The notes under the pieces were generated by a model. It ran no database searches and was not told where the DNA came from. It worked only from the letters and a program-made list of their open reading frames with translations. A program made the position numbers and the translations under genes. From NCBI GenBank assembly GCA_963729165.1, contig CAVSMM010000004.1, forward strand, positions 1 to 64,000: a DNA stretch of 64,000 bases. Direction: 5' to 3'. The stretch's first letter is position 1. Each line of letters begins with the position of its first letter. This document shows positions 7,619-16,357 of the stretch, piece after piece. The DNA comes from JACCZX01 sp963729165. Its GTDB lineage: Bacteria; Pseudomonadota; Gammaproteobacteria; Burkholderiales; Burkholderiaceae_F.

Positions 7619-9331
7619 ATGGAGTTAAGCGGCGCCGAGATCGTCGTTCGATGTTTGCAGGATGAGGGAGTCAAGCACGTCTTCGGGTATCCGGGCGGCG
7701 CGGTCCTTTTCATCTACGACGAAATCTTCAAGCAGGACAAGTTTCAACACATTCTGGTGCGACACGAGCAGGCTGCCGTGCACGCGGCCGACGCCTATTC
7801 ACGTTCGAGCAACAGCACCGGGGTGGCGCTGGTCACCAGCGGGCCGGGCGTGACCAATGCAGTGACCGGTATCGCTACCGCGTACATGGATTCGGTTCCA
7901 ATGGTCGTGCTGACGGGTCAGGTGCCTACGCACGCGATCGGGCTCGACGCGTTTCAGGAATGCGATACGGTTGGCATCACGCGTCCGTGCGTCAAGCACA
8001 ACTTTCTGGTGAAGGACGTGCGCGAGCTTGCTGGCGCGATCAAGAAGGCTTTTTATATCGCGCAAAGCGGCCGTCCCGGCCCGGTGCTGGTCGACATTCC
8101 GAAGGATGTCACTGTGGCGCGCTGCGAGTACGAATATCCGCGCGAAGTCTCAATGCGCTCGTACAAGCCGGTGTCGAAGGGGCACACGGGTCAGATCAAG
8201 AAAGCGGTGCAGTTGCTCCTCGCGGCGGAGCGGCCGATGGTCTATACGGGTGGGGGCGTGATCTTGGCCAATGCCGCCGATCTGCTTAACCGCTTCGTCA
8301 ATCTGCTGGGCTTTCCGTGCACCAACACCCTAATGGGGCTCGGCGCGTTCGAGGCGAGCAATGAAAAGTTCGTCGGCATGCCCGGCATGCACGGGACTTA
8401 CGAAGCCAACATGGCCATGCAGCACTGCGACGTGCTGATTGCCATCGGCGCACGATTCGACGACCGAGTGATCGGCAATCCGAAACATTTCTCGACCAAC
8501 CCGCGCAAGATCATTCACATCGACGTCGATCCTTCGTCGATCTCCAAGCGCGTCAGAGTAGACATACCGATCGTTGGAGATGTGCGTGAGGTGTTGATCG
8601 AGCTGTTGGCTCAGATCGACTCGACCGCAGCGCGGCCCGATCCGGCCAAGCTGGCGGCGTGGTGGAAGCAGGTCAACGAATGGCGCAAGAAGGATTGTCT
8701 GCGCTATGAGAAAAATGGAAGTGCAATCAAGCCGCAGTACGTGATCGAAAAGCTGTGGGAAGTGACGGGCGGTAACGCGTTTGTCACCTCCGACGTTGGA
8801 CAACATCAGATGTGGGCCGCGCAGTATTACCGCTTTAACAAGCCACGACGCTGGATCAATTCAGGCGGCCTTGGAACGATGGGCGTCGGACTGCCGTACG
8901 CGATGGGTGTGCAGATGGCAAATCCCGGCGCCGATGTTGCGGTGATCACCGGCGAAGGGTCGATCCAGATGTGTATTCAGGAGCTGTCGACCTGCAAGCA
9001 ATATCGGATGACTCCAAAAATCATCAATCTGAACAATCGCTACCTGGGCATGGTGCGGCAGTGGCAGCAGATCGACTACGGCGGCCGCTACGCGGAGTCG
9101 TACGTCGATGCGCTGCCCGACTTTGTCAAGCTTGCCGAGGCCTATGGCCACGTCGGATTCCAGATCGACAAGCCGGCCGATGTCGAGCCGGCATTGAAGG
9201 AAGCGTTCGGCAAGTACAAAGACCGACTCGTGTTTCTGGACTTCATCACCGATCAAAAGGAAAACGTCTGGCCGATGGTGAAGGCGGGTAAGGGACTCAC
9301 TGAAATGTTGCTAGGTAGTGAGGACCTATGA
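7619..9331 (+). CDS. ilvB: Acetolactate synthase, large (catalytic) subunit
   Basis: 570 residues. Catalyses the first common step of valine/leucine (and isoleucine) synthesis, condensing pyruvate with pyruvate or 2-oxobutyrate using thiamine diphosphate and FAD. Visible features are the catalytic Glu50 in RHEQAAVHAADAYSR, the FAD/central domain, and the ThDP motif GEGSIQMCIQELSTC ending in NLNNRYLGMVRQWQ. The first residue pair of that motif is GE rather than GD. The frame is intact and the length normal. It overlaps ilvN by four bases (ATGA) and starts an ilvB-ilvN-ilvC operon. Confidence 0.96.
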   Translation: MELSGAEIVVRCLQDEGVKHVFGYPGGAVLFIYDEIFKQDKFQHILVRHEQAAVHAADAYSRSSNSTGVALVTSGPGVTNAVTGIATAYMDSVPMVVLTGQVPTHAIGLDAFQECDTVGITRPCVKHNFLVKDVRELAGAIKKAFYIAQSGRPGPVLVDIPKDVTVARCEYEYPREVSMRSYKPVSKGHTGQIKKAVQLLLAAERPMVYTGGGVILANAADLLNRFVNLLGFPCTNTLMGLGAFEASNEKFVGMPGMHGTYEANMAMQHCDVLIAIGARFDDRVIGNPKHFSTNPRKIIHIDVDPSSISKRVRVDIPIVGDVREVLIELLAQIDSTAARPDPAKLAAWWKQVNEWRKKDCLRYEKNGSAIKPQYVIEKLWEVTGGNAFVTSDVGQHQMWAAQYYRFNKPRRWINSGGLGTMGVGLPYAMGVQMANPGADVAVITGEGSIQMCIQELSTCKQYRMTPKIINLNNRYLGMVRQWQQIDYGGRYAESYVDALPDFVKLAEAYGHVGFQIDKPADVEPALKEAFGKYKDRLVFLDFITDQKENVWPMVKAGKGLTEMLLGSEDL

Positions 9332-9819
9332 GACACATCATCTCGGTGCTTATAGAGAATGAACCCGGCGCGTTGTCACGGGTGGTCGGGTTGTTCTCCG
9401 CGCGCGGCTACAACATCGAAACCTTGACGGTCGCACCGACCGAAGACGCCTCGTTGTCACGCATGACGATCGTCAGCGTAGGCTCGGATGACGTGATCGA
9501 GCAGATCACCAAGCACCTGAACCGGTTGATCGAGGTCGTCAAGGTCGTCGACCTGACGGAGGGCGATTACATCGAGCGTGAGCTGATGCTGATCAAGCTG
9601 CGCGCGGTCGGCAAAGAGCGCGACGAGATCAAGCGAATGGCCGACATTTTCCGAGGGCGCATCATCGATGTGACCGAGCGCAGCTATACGATCGAGTTGA
9701 CTGGCAACGGCGCAAAGCTCGACGCCTTCATCAAGGCGGTCGATCGCGCGGCCATTCTTGAAACGGTGCGCACCGGAGGCTCAGGGGTCGGTCGCGGCGA
9801 ACGAATTTTGAGGGTTTAG
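9328..9819 (+). CDS. ilvN: Acetolactate synthase, small (regulatory) subunit
   Basis: 163 residues, the usual size of the long IlvH/IlvN type. An N-terminal ACT domain (MRHIISVLIENEPGALSRVV, then LFSARGYNIETLTVAPTED) binds valine for feedback inhibition. The C-terminal domain (ELMLIKLRAVGKERDEIKRM) stabilises the catalytic subunit. The start overlaps the ilvB stop and the stop is nine bases before ilvC, so it is fully in the operon. Also commonly labelled ilvH. Confidence 0.95.
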   Translation: MRHIISVLIENEPGALSRVVGLFSARGYNIETLTVAPTEDASLSRMTIVSVGSDDVIEQITKHLNRLIEVVKVVDLTEGDYIERELMLIKLRAVGKERDEIKRMADIFRGRIIDVTERSYTIELTGNGAKLDAFIKAVDRAAILETVRTGGSGVGRGERILRV

Positions 9820-9828
9820 GGGGAAGCA

Positions 9829-10845
9829 ATGAAGATTACTACGACAAAGACGCTGACTCTGTCTCTGGTTAAAGGCAAACACGTCGCGATCATCGGCTAT
9901 GGATCGCAAGGTCACGCACACGCACAGAACCTTACTGACTCGGGTGTGAAAGTGACGATAGGCTTGCGAACTGGTGGCGTGTCGTGGAAAAAAGCCGAAG
10001 CCGCAGGCCTGAAGGTGAAAGAAGTGGCCGACGCCGTGAAGGAAGCGGACATCGTCATGATTCTGCTTCCCGACGAGAGTCACGCGCAGGTCTATACCGA
10101 CTCGGTCGCAGCCAATATGAAGCAGGGTGCTGCGCTCGCCTTTGCGCATGGGTTCAACATTCACTATGGGCAGATTCAGCCACGCGCGGATCTCGACGTG
10201 ATCATGATCGCGCCGAAGGCGCCCGGACATACCGTGCGCTCGACATACAAGCAAGGCGGCGGCGTCCCGTGCCTGATCGCGATGCATAAGGACGCCTCTG
10301 GCATGGCGCGTGATCTGGCGCTGTCGTACGCGTGCGCGATCGGCGGTGGCAAGGCCGGCATCATCGAGACCAATTTCCGCGAGGAGACGGAAACCGATCT
10401 GTTCGGCGAGCAGACCGTCCTGTGCGGCGGCGTGGTTGAACTGATCAAGGCAGGCTATGAAACGCTGATCGATGCCGGCTACGCACCCGAGATGGCGTAC
10501 TTCGAGTGTCTGCACGAGGTGAAGCTGATCGTCGACCTTATCTACGAGGGCGGTATCGCCAACATGAACTACTCGATTTCAAACAACGCGGAGTACGGCG
10601 AGTACGTGACCGGGCCGAAGATCGTCACGGCCGAAACCAAGAAGGCGATGCGAGTCGCGCTCGAGCGCATTCAGACGGGCGAATATGCACGCGACTTCAT
10701 CCTCGAAAACCGCGCCGGCGCTCCGACGCTGGCCGCGAGACGTCGGCTGACGGCCGAGCATCCAATCGAGCAAATCGGTGAAAAGCTGCGGAGCATGATG
10801 CCGTGGATCAAGGCCAATCGGCTGGTCGATCAGGCGAAAAACTGA
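9829..10845 (+). CDS. ilvC: Ketol-acid reductoisomerase
   Basis: 338 residues, class I length. Isomerises and reduces acetohydroxyacids with NADPH and Mg2+, the second step of branched-chain amino acid synthesis. The Rossmann motif is IIGYGSQGHAHAQNL; the metal-site segments include ETDLFGEQTVLCGGVVELIK and EMAYFECLHEVKLIVDLIY. The ribosome site GGGGGAAGC precedes the ATG. The first 15 residues (MKITTTKTLTLSLVK) are slightly unlike the usual MKVFYDKD start, but the core is unmistakable. Confidence 0.97.
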   Translation: MKITTTKTLTLSLVKGKHVAIIGYGSQGHAHAQNLTDSGVKVTIGLRTGGVSWKKAEAAGLKVKEVADAVKEADIVMILLPDESHAQVYTDSVAANMKQGAALAFAHGFNIHYGQIQPRADLDVIMIAPKAPGHTVRSTYKQGGGVPCLIAMHKDASGMARDLALSYACAIGGGKAGIIETNFREETETDLFGEQTVLCGGVVELIKAGYETLIDAGYAPEMAYFECLHEVKLIVDLIYEGGIANMNYSISNNAEYGEYVTGPKIVTAETKKAMRVALERIQTGEYARDFILENRAGAPTLAARRRLTAEHPIEQIGEKLRSMMPWIKANRLVDQAKN

Positions 10846-10855
10846 GAGGCTCCGG

Positions 10856-11566
10856 ATGAAACAGGTTTTAGCGGTAGTTGCGTTGTCGTTGGCGGCGTCA
10901 GCACTTGCGCAGCAGTCTTTGCCGCTTCAGCCCGCCGGCACGCTCGTGTTGATGACGGGTGCGGCGGAGGTCGAACTGGCGAACGACGAAGCCGTTGCCA
11001 ATTTTTTCTATGAGGCGCAGGACGCCGATCTCACTCGCGCGCAGTCGACGGTCAATCAACGTGTCAGCGATGGCACCGCGGCACTCAAACGCGCAGATCC
11101 AAAAGCCCAGATTGAAACGTCCGGCTACAGCAGCTACCCGGTTTACTCGAGCGGCAGTAATCGCACGATCACTGGCTGGCGCGTGCGACAGGGCGTGACG
11201 GTGCGGACCGAAAATCTTGCCGCACTCGCGAAGACAGTCGCAGCCGCGCAACCTACGCTCGCATTGGGCGGCGTTGATTTCAGACTTTCAAAGGCAGCGC
11301 GCGACAAGGTCGAAGCACAGTTGATTCAGCTTGCGGTCGCGAACCTGAACTCTCGCTTCACCGCCGTGGGGCAATCGATGGGTGTTCCGGCGAATCGGAT
11401 TCGCGTGGAAGAAATCAACTTCGGCGTGCGCGAGGCAGCGCCGCCGCAGCCGATGATGATGCGATCGGCGATGCAGTCTTCCGACGCCGTGGCACCACCC
11501 GTTTTCGAATCCGGTCGCTCTATCGAGCGGCTGACCGTCACGGGAAAGGCTCGATTCTTGCCGTAG
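10856..11566 (+). CDS. SIMPL (DUF541) domain periplasmic protein
   Basis: 236 residues with a clear signal peptide, MKQVLAVVALSLAASALAQ. The mature part shows the SIMPL pattern: an N-terminal strand with GAAEVELANDEAVANF, then VNQRVSDGTAALKRADPKAQ, the YSSYPVYSSGSNRTITGWRV core and a C-terminal SIERLTVTGKARF. DUF541 proteins (for example oxidative-stress-defence YggE) are periplasmic or outer-membrane associated with poorly defined roles. It starts ten bases after ilvC, so it may be read with the ilv operon, though no metabolic link is obvious. Confidence 0.85.
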   Translation: MKQVLAVVALSLAASALAQQSLPLQPAGTLVLMTGAAEVELANDEAVANFFYEAQDADLTRAQSTVNQRVSDGTAALKRADPKAQIETSGYSSYPVYSSGSNRTITGWRVRQGVTVRTENLAALAKTVAAAQPTLALGGVDFRLSKAARDKVEAQLIQLAVANLNSRFTAVGQSMGVPANRIRVEEINFGVREAAPPQPMMMRSAMQSSDAVAPPVFESGRSIERLTVTGKARFLP

Positions 11567-11579
11567 GTCTTGCCTAACC

Positions 11580-11601
11580 GGGCTTCCGATACCATCGGCC
11601 C
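11580..11601 (+). terminator. Short hairpin between the SIMPL gene and psd
   Basis: GGG..CCGAT at 11580-11590 pairs with ATCGG..CCC at 11594-11601 around an ACC loop. No T run follows, so it could be an attenuator, a processing site or chance. Confidence 0.25.
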
Positions 11602-11621
11602 TGATGTTTGAGGGAGCAGCG

Positions 11622-12260
11622 TTGAACTATCCGCACCCTATTCTCGCGCGCGAAGGCTGGCCGTACATCGGCGGCGCGGTCATTGCCGCCATTCTGGTCA
11701 CGGTTTTCTTCGGCTTTGCGTGGGCGCTGCCCGTGTGGCTGATCGCGGTGTTCATCATTCAGTTTTTTCGCGATCCGCCGCGCGCAATCCCTGCGGATCC
11801 CACCGCGGTGTTGTCGCCGGCCGATGGTCGAATCGTTCGTGTCCAGAAAACCGTCGATCCCTATACCAAAGCCGATGCATTGCTGGTCAGCGTCTTCATG
11901 AACGTGTTCAACGTTCACAGCAATCGCTCTCCAGTCGACGGCACTATCGAGCGCATCGACTATCAAGCCGGTACCTTCGTCAACGCTGATCTGGACAAGG
12001 CGTCGACCGAGAATGAACGCAATGCGCTGGTGATGAAATTGCCGGATGGAAACCGCATTTCGGTTGTCCAGGTTGCGGGCCTGATCGCGCGCAGAATCCT
12101 GTGTTACGTCAAAGCCGGTGAGGCCTTGGCACGTGGACAGCGCTACGGCTTCATCCGTTTCGGTTCAAGAGTCGATGTCTACCTGCCTCTGTCAGCCACT
12201 CCGCAGGTCGCGGTTGGCGACAAGGTGTACGCGACCTCTACGGTGATCGCCAAACTCTGA
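11622..12260 (+). CDS. psd: Phosphatidylserine decarboxylase (short, archaeal-like type)
   Basis: About 212 residues. Converts phosphatidylserine to phosphatidylethanolamine at the inner membrane. It has two N-terminal hydrophobic segments, SVFMNVFNVHSNRSPVDGTI with the active-site histidines, and the pyruvoyl-generating serine in GFIRFGSRVDVYLP near the C-terminus. The cleavage motif is FGSR instead of the LGST of long-type enzymes, as expected for the short family. I favour TTG at 11622 (after GAGGGAG, giving MNYPHPILAREGW) over ATG at 11604, which would put the ribosome site inside the gene. The stop and the pssA start overlap as TGATG. Confidence 0.92.
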   Translation: MNYPHPILAREGWPYIGGAVIAAILVTVFFGFAWALPVWLIAVFIIQFFRDPPRAIPADPTAVLSPADGRIVRVQKTVDPYTKADALLVSVFMNVFNVHSNRSPVDGTIERIDYQAGTFVNADLDKASTENERNALVMKLPDGNRISVVQVAGLIARRILCYVKAGEALARGQRYGFIRFGSRVDVYLPLSATPQVAVGDKVYATSTVIAKL

Positions 12261-13114
12261 TGCGCTTCCGCCGCCGCAAACCGCGTCCCTTCGGCTTGCA
12301 GGCCTCGCCGATTCTTGACGAAGTGCCGACCATCGTCCGTCGGCGGCGCGGCATCTATCTGCTGCCGAACCTGTTCACGCTCGGCAATCTGTTCGCAGGA
12401 TTCTTTGCGATCGTGCAGGCGATGAACCAACGCTTCGAGCTCGCGGCGATCGCCATTTTTGCGGCGCTGGTTCTTGACGGCATGGATGGGCGCGTAGCGC
12501 GTCTGACGAATACGCAAAGCGCGTTTGGGGAGCAGTTCGATTCGCTGGCCGACATGACGTCGTTCGGCGTCGCGCCGGCCCTCGTGATGTACGAGTGGGC
12601 GCTGCAAGACCTGGGTCGGTGGGGTTGGGCCGGTGCATTCGTGTATTGCGCGGGCGCAGCGCTGCGACTGGCGCGTTTCAACGCAAATCTCGGCGTGGTC
12701 GACAAGCGGTTCTTTCAGGGACTGCCGAGCCCTTCCGCCGCGGCATTGATCGCTGGTTTTGTGTGGCTTGCCGTCGACAACAAGTTTCCAATTCGCGAAG
12801 CGTGGTTGCCTTGGGCGGCGTTCTTTCTGACGGTGTATGCCGGCTTCACAATGGTATCGAGCGCGCCTTTTTACAGCGGCAAGAGTTTTCAACTGGGCCG
12901 CAGCGTTCCATTCTGGGTGCTGGTGGCTGCGATCGCACTCATTTTCTTTGTATCGTCGGATCCGCCGATCGTTCTTTTCACACTGTTTTGCTGCTACGCC
13001 TTCTCCGGCTACGTTTATCTGGCATGGCGTTGGTACAAACACCAGCCGAATCCCGTCAAACCCGTGCCCGTAGCCAAAGCGCCGCCTCCGGAGGTCCACA
13101 GCACACCCGAATAA
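12260..13114 (+). CDS. pssA: CDP-diacylglycerol--serine O-phosphatidyltransferase
   Basis: 284-residue integral membrane enzyme making phosphatidylserine from CDP-diacylglycerol and serine; its product is the substrate of the adjacent decarboxylase. The CDP-alcohol phosphotransferase signature is complete: DGMDGRVARLTNTQSAFG followed by EQFDSLADMTSFGVAPA, giving the DG..AR........G...D...D pattern. About seven hydrophobic segments follow. The C-terminal tail is Pro/Lys rich. The start overlaps psd by one base, so the two are translationally coupled. Confidence 0.95.
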   Translation: MRFRRRKPRPFGLQASPILDEVPTIVRRRRGIYLLPNLFTLGNLFAGFFAIVQAMNQRFELAAIAIFAALVLDGMDGRVARLTNTQSAFGEQFDSLADMTSFGVAPALVMYEWALQDLGRWGWAGAFVYCAGAALRLARFNANLGVVDKRFFQGLPSPSAAALIAGFVWLAVDNKFPIREAWLPWAAFFLTVYAGFTMVSSAPFYSGKSFQLGRSVPFWVLVAAIALIFFVSSDPPIVLFTLFCCYAFSGYVYLAWRWYKHQPNPVKPVPVAKAPPPEVHSTPE

Positions 13115-13155
13115 GTTGTTGTTTGCCTGCAGCTTTGGGCTTAGACTCATCGCAC

Positions 13156-13242
13156 ATGAATCGCTTCACTGCTCTCACCGCTCGAATCTGTGCCGCGCTC
13201 GGTCTGCTACCCGCGCTGCTGCTGCGCCCCGCGCGCAGATAA
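13156..13242 (+). CDS. Putative leucine-rich leader peptide upstream of leuA
   Basis: An ATG at 13156 opens a 28-codon frame ending TAA at 13242. Seven of its residues are leucine, with the run GLLPALLLRPARR at the C-terminus. It lies in the 210-base gap before leuA, and a hairpin (13270-13291) follows. Leucine-codon clusters in short upstream frames are the hallmark of leu-operon attenuators in other proteobacteria. No clear Shine-Dalgarno stands out, so its translation is inferred. Confidence 0.55.
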   Translation: MNRFTALTARICAALGLLPALLLRPARR

Positions 13243-13269
13243 CTCCACCCCACAATTTGTGTACTACCG

Positions 13270-13291
13270 CGCCTGAGCCGCGAGCCAGGCG
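13270..13291 (+). promoter_or_regulatory. Hairpin between leader peptide and leuA, candidate attenuator element
   Basis: CGCCTG at 13270-13275 pairs perfectly with CAGGCG at 13286-13291. It begins 28 bases after the leader stop codon and ends 33 bases before leuA. No U tract follows, so if it regulates, control of translation or an alternative pairing is more likely than simple intrinsic termination. Confidence 0.35.
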
Positions 13292-13324
13292 GGGAAAGAC
13301 CACGACTATCTGCTGGAGCTTCCG

Positions 13325-14875
13325 ATGACCGACCGTTTGATTATTTTCGATACCACCCTGCGCGACGGCGAACAGAGTCCTGGCGCGTCGATGACCCGCG
13401 AAGAAAAGCTGCGCATCGCCAGGCAGCTCGAGCGTCTGCGGGTCGACGTAATCGAAGCCGGCTTCGCGGCATCGTCGAACGGCGACTTCGAAGCGGTGAA
13501 GTCGATCGCGAACGCAATCAAGGATTCCACTGTCTGCTCGCTGGCACGCGCCAACGACCGCGATATCAGCCGCGCGGCCGAAGCACTCGAGGGAGCGAAG
13601 TCGAAGCGCATTCATACGTTCATTGCAACCTCGCCGCTGCACATGGAGAAAAAATTGCGCATGTCGCCCGAGCAGGTGCACGAGCAGGCAAAGCTTTCGG
13701 TGCGCTTCGCGCGGAAGTTCACCGATGATGTCGAGTTCTCGCCGGAGGATGGCTATCGCTCCGAGCCCGACTTCCTGTGCCGCGTGCTGGAAGCGGCGAT
13801 CGCCGAAGGCGCCACGACGATCAACATTCCCGATACGGTCGGCTACGCGGTGCCCGAGTTATACGGCCAGTTCCTGCGCATGCTGCGTGAGCGTGTGCCG
13901 AACTCGGACAAGGCAGTCTGGAGCGTGCATTGTCATAACGATCTCGGCATGGCCGTCGCAAACTCGCTGGCAGGCGTGATGATCGGCGGTGCGCGTCAGG
14001 TCGAGTGCACGATCAATGGCCTGGGCGAGCGCGCCGGCAACTGTTCGCTGGAAGAAGTCGTAATGGCGGTACGTACGCGGCGCGATTTTTTCGATCTGGA
14101 TGTCGGGGTCGACACAACGCAGATCGTCGCGGCTTCGAAGCTGGTGGCAGGGATCACCGGCTTTGCGGTGCAACCGAACAAAGCGGTCGTCGGTGCGAAT
14201 GCGTTCGCACACGCGTCCGGCATTCATCAAGATGGGGTGTTGAAGGCACGCGACACGTACGAGATCATGCGCGCGGAGGATGTCGGCTGGGCTGCGAACA
14301 AGATCGTGCTCGGCAAGCTGTCGGGCCGCAACGCTTTCAAGCAGCGCGTCAACGAGCTCTCCATTCCGCTCGAAAGCGAAACCGAATTGAACGCTGCGTT
14401 TGCAGCCTTCAAGGAGCTCGCCGACCGCAAATCAGAGATTTTCGACGAAGACATCCAGGCGCTGTTCTCGGACGAATCGGTCACGCCGCACGATGAGCAC
14501 TTCAAGTTGATCTCGATGATGCAGAAATCCGAAACGGGAGCTCGTCCGCATGCAAAGATCGTTTTCTCGATTGGTGCAGAGAAAGTCTCCGCCGAGTCCG
14601 ATGGGAACGGCCCAGTCGATGCGTCGCTAAAGGCGATCGAGAGCCGGGTCAAGAGTGGCTGCGAGCTGTTGTTGTATTCGGTCAATGCGATCACGACGGG
14701 TACCGAAGCCCAAGGTGAAGTGACCGTGCGGCTCGCACGAGCGGGTCGTATCGTCAACGGCACCGGTGCCGACCCCGACATCATTGCAGCATCGGCAAAG
14801 GCTTATCTGAATGCGTTGAACAAGCTGTATATGACCGGCGAGCGGCTTAACCCGCAGACTTCGCTCGCTGCGTAA
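13325..14875 (+). CDS. leuA: 2-isopropylmalate synthase
   Basis: 516 residues, intact. First committed step of leucine synthesis: acetyl-CoA plus 2-oxoisovalerate. The DRE-TIM barrel begins with IIFDTTLRDGEQSPGASM and contains the metal-binding HCHNDLGMAVANSL and NGLGERAGNCSLEE motifs. The C-terminal LeuA dimer domain that binds leucine for feedback control is present (HPHAKIVF-like region to NALNKLYMTGERL). It is preceded by the leader described above and follows the phospholipid genes on the same strand. Confidence 0.96.
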   Translation: MTDRLIIFDTTLRDGEQSPGASMTREEKLRIARQLERLRVDVIEAGFAASSNGDFEAVKSIANAIKDSTVCSLARANDRDISRAAEALEGAKSKRIHTFIATSPLHMEKKLRMSPEQVHEQAKLSVRFARKFTDDVEFSPEDGYRSEPDFLCRVLEAAIAEGATTINIPDTVGYAVPELYGQFLRMLRERVPNSDKAVWSVHCHNDLGMAVANSLAGVMIGGARQVECTINGLGERAGNCSLEEVVMAVRTRRDFFDLDVGVDTTQIVAASKLVAGITGFAVQPNKAVVGANAFAHASGIHQDGVLKARDTYEIMRAEDVGWAANKIVLGKLSGRNAFKQRVNELSIPLESETELNAAFAAFKELADRKSEIFDEDIQALFSDESVTPHDEHFKLISMMQKSETGARPHAKIVFSIGAEKVSAESDGNGPVDASLKAIESRVKSGCELLLYSVNAITTGTEAQGEVTVRLARAGRIVNGTGADPDIIAASAKAYLNALNKLYMTGERLNPQTSLAA

Positions 14876-14892
14876 CGACCTGGGAGCGGCCG

Positions 14893-16173
14893 TTGACACG
14901 CGCGTGGGCAGTGATTGTATTTGCGCTACTCGGCGCCGAGGCCACCGCGCAAGGTTCGCCGCCGGCGCCTCCTGTCATTCGCCTGGCGATGGTCGAAGCA
15001 TTTTCGGGCCCGTTTGCAAATACCGGTGACGCGGTCGCGCGCAACCTGCTGTTCGCGATCGAACGTATCAATGCGCGCGGAGGCGTCAAGCTTGCCGGCG
15101 GCGCTCGCACACTCAAGCTCGAAGTGTTCGATTCGAAGGGTCAGGTGGAAGAAGCGTTGACGATGCTTCGGCGTTCGACCGACGCTGGCATTCGGTTCGT
15201 GCTGCAGGGCAATTCTTCGGCCGTTGCCGCGGCATTGATCGCTGCGGTCAACAAGCACAACGAACGCGTCCCGGCAGAGCGCGTGGTGTTTCTCAACTAC
15301 TCGGCCGTCGATCCCGCGCTGACCAATGAGCGTTGCAGCCCGTGGCATTTCCGTTTTGATGCGCATGTCGAGATGCGAATGGCGGCACTGGTCGAGGCGC
15401 TCGCATCCGACGCTGCTGTATCCAAGGTGTATCTGCTGAATCAGGACTACAGCTTTGGCCAGCAGGTGGCTGCGAATGCGCGCTCGATGCTCGCCCAGCG
15501 TGCGAGGCGGGTAAGCGTAGTCGGTGACGAGCTGCATCCGGTCGGCAAGATTCGCGACTTCGCGCCGTATGTGGCCAAGATCAAGGACAGTGGCGCCGAT
15601 ACCGTCATCACCGGAAACTGGGGCAACGACTTGACGCTGCTCGTGCGAGCAGCACGTGACGCTGGGCTTGCGACGAGCTTCTACACGTTCTATGGCAATG
15701 GGCTCGGCGCGCCGGCGACGATTGGCGATGCCGGAATCGGCCGCGTCCATGCGGTAGCTGAATGGCATCCGAACGCGGGGCCGGTGTCGATGGAGCGCGT
15801 TTATCAGGAGTTCCGCCGCCGATTTCCTGATGCGCGCGACGACTTTTTTCAGGCACGCACAATCGTGATGATCGAAATGCTTGTGCGTGCGATCGAGGCG
15901 GCGGGAACAGACGACGCGTTGCCGGTGGCGCATGCACTGTCCGGGATGACGTTTGTTGCCGCCGAGGGCAATCCGCTGGGTGACGTGACCATGCGGAAGG
16001 CCGACCATCAAATAGTGGGTCCGTTGGTAGTGTCTGTCATGGACAAGCAGGGGGCGCCGACGGTGCGCTACGACGTCGAAGGCAGCGGCTACGGTTTTCG
16101 CTCGCAACTGACCGTTACGTCCGCGCAAAATGAGCGTCCCACCCGCTGTGTGATGGCTTGGCCGTCCCACTAG
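14893..16173 (+). CDS. Branched-chain amino acid ABC transporter substrate-binding protein (Liv type)
   Basis: 426 residues with a signal peptide ending about residue 20 at TAQG. The mature part is a Peripla_BP_6 receptor: IRLAMVEAFSGPFANTGDAV, then RNLLFAIERINARGGV and VFDSKGQVEEALTMLRR. The start is TTG 14893 after GGGAG. No permease or ATPase genes adjoin, so it is an orphan receptor here; its location after leuA suggests, but does not prove, a branched-chain amino acid or related ligand. Confidence 0.85.
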   Translation: MTRAWAVIVFALLGAEATAQGSPPAPPVIRLAMVEAFSGPFANTGDAVARNLLFAIERINARGGVKLAGGARTLKLEVFDSKGQVEEALTMLRRSTDAGIRFVLQGNSSAVAAALIAAVNKHNERVPAERVVFLNYSAVDPALTNERCSPWHFRFDAHVEMRMAALVEALASDAAVSKVYLLNQDYSFGQQVAANARSMLAQRARRVSVVGDELHPVGKIRDFAPYVAKIKDSGADTVITGNWGNDLTLLVRAARDAGLATSFYTFYGNGLGAPATIGDAGIGRVHAVAEWHPNAGPVSMERVYQEFRRRFPDARDDFFQARTIVMIEMLVRAIEAAGTDDALPVAHALSGMTFVAAEGNPLGDVTMRKADHQIVGPLVVSVMDKQGAPTVRYDVEGSGYGFRSQLTVTSAQNERPTRCVMAWPSH

Positions 16174-16263
16174 TTGGAATTCTCGTAGCCGCTGGAGGGA
16201 CCCGGCAAGGCAATCCGGCCCAACCCTTGCGGCCGCCTACCGAGCCTGCCTAGCGCACTGCGC

Positions 16264-16269
16264 TACAAT
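16264..16269 (+). promoter_or_regulatory. Candidate -10 box for rpsO
   Basis: TACAAT lies about 90 bases before rpsO in the 184-base gap after the Liv receptor gene. The expected -35 position holds only a weak match, so this is a partial promoter call. Confidence 0.35.
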
Positions 16270-16325
16270 CACGCGCTTTTCACGGCACGGCCATCCTTCC
16301 GTGTCCGCGAGTCGCAGTACCAACA

Positions 16326-16343
16326 GTTAACGCCCGCGTTAAC
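16326..16343 (+). promoter_or_regulatory. Perfect inverted repeat in the rpsO 5' leader
   Basis: GTTAACGC at 16326-16333 and GCGTTAAC at 16336-16343 are exact reverse complements two bases apart, immediately before the GAAAGGGA ribosome site and the rpsO ATG. S15 is known to repress its own translation by binding structured leader RNA in several bacteria, so this is a candidate autoregulatory element. Confidence 0.4.
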
Positions 16344-16357
16344 GCGAAAGGGACGCT

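Noticed and set aside
7407..7628. A 73-codon frame upstream of ilvB containing LPYLLALLYE and LQLIRLSIV, considered as an ilv leader peptide.
   Set aside because: It begins before the candidate promoter, runs into the ilvB start, and has no tight branched-chain codon run or following hairpin.
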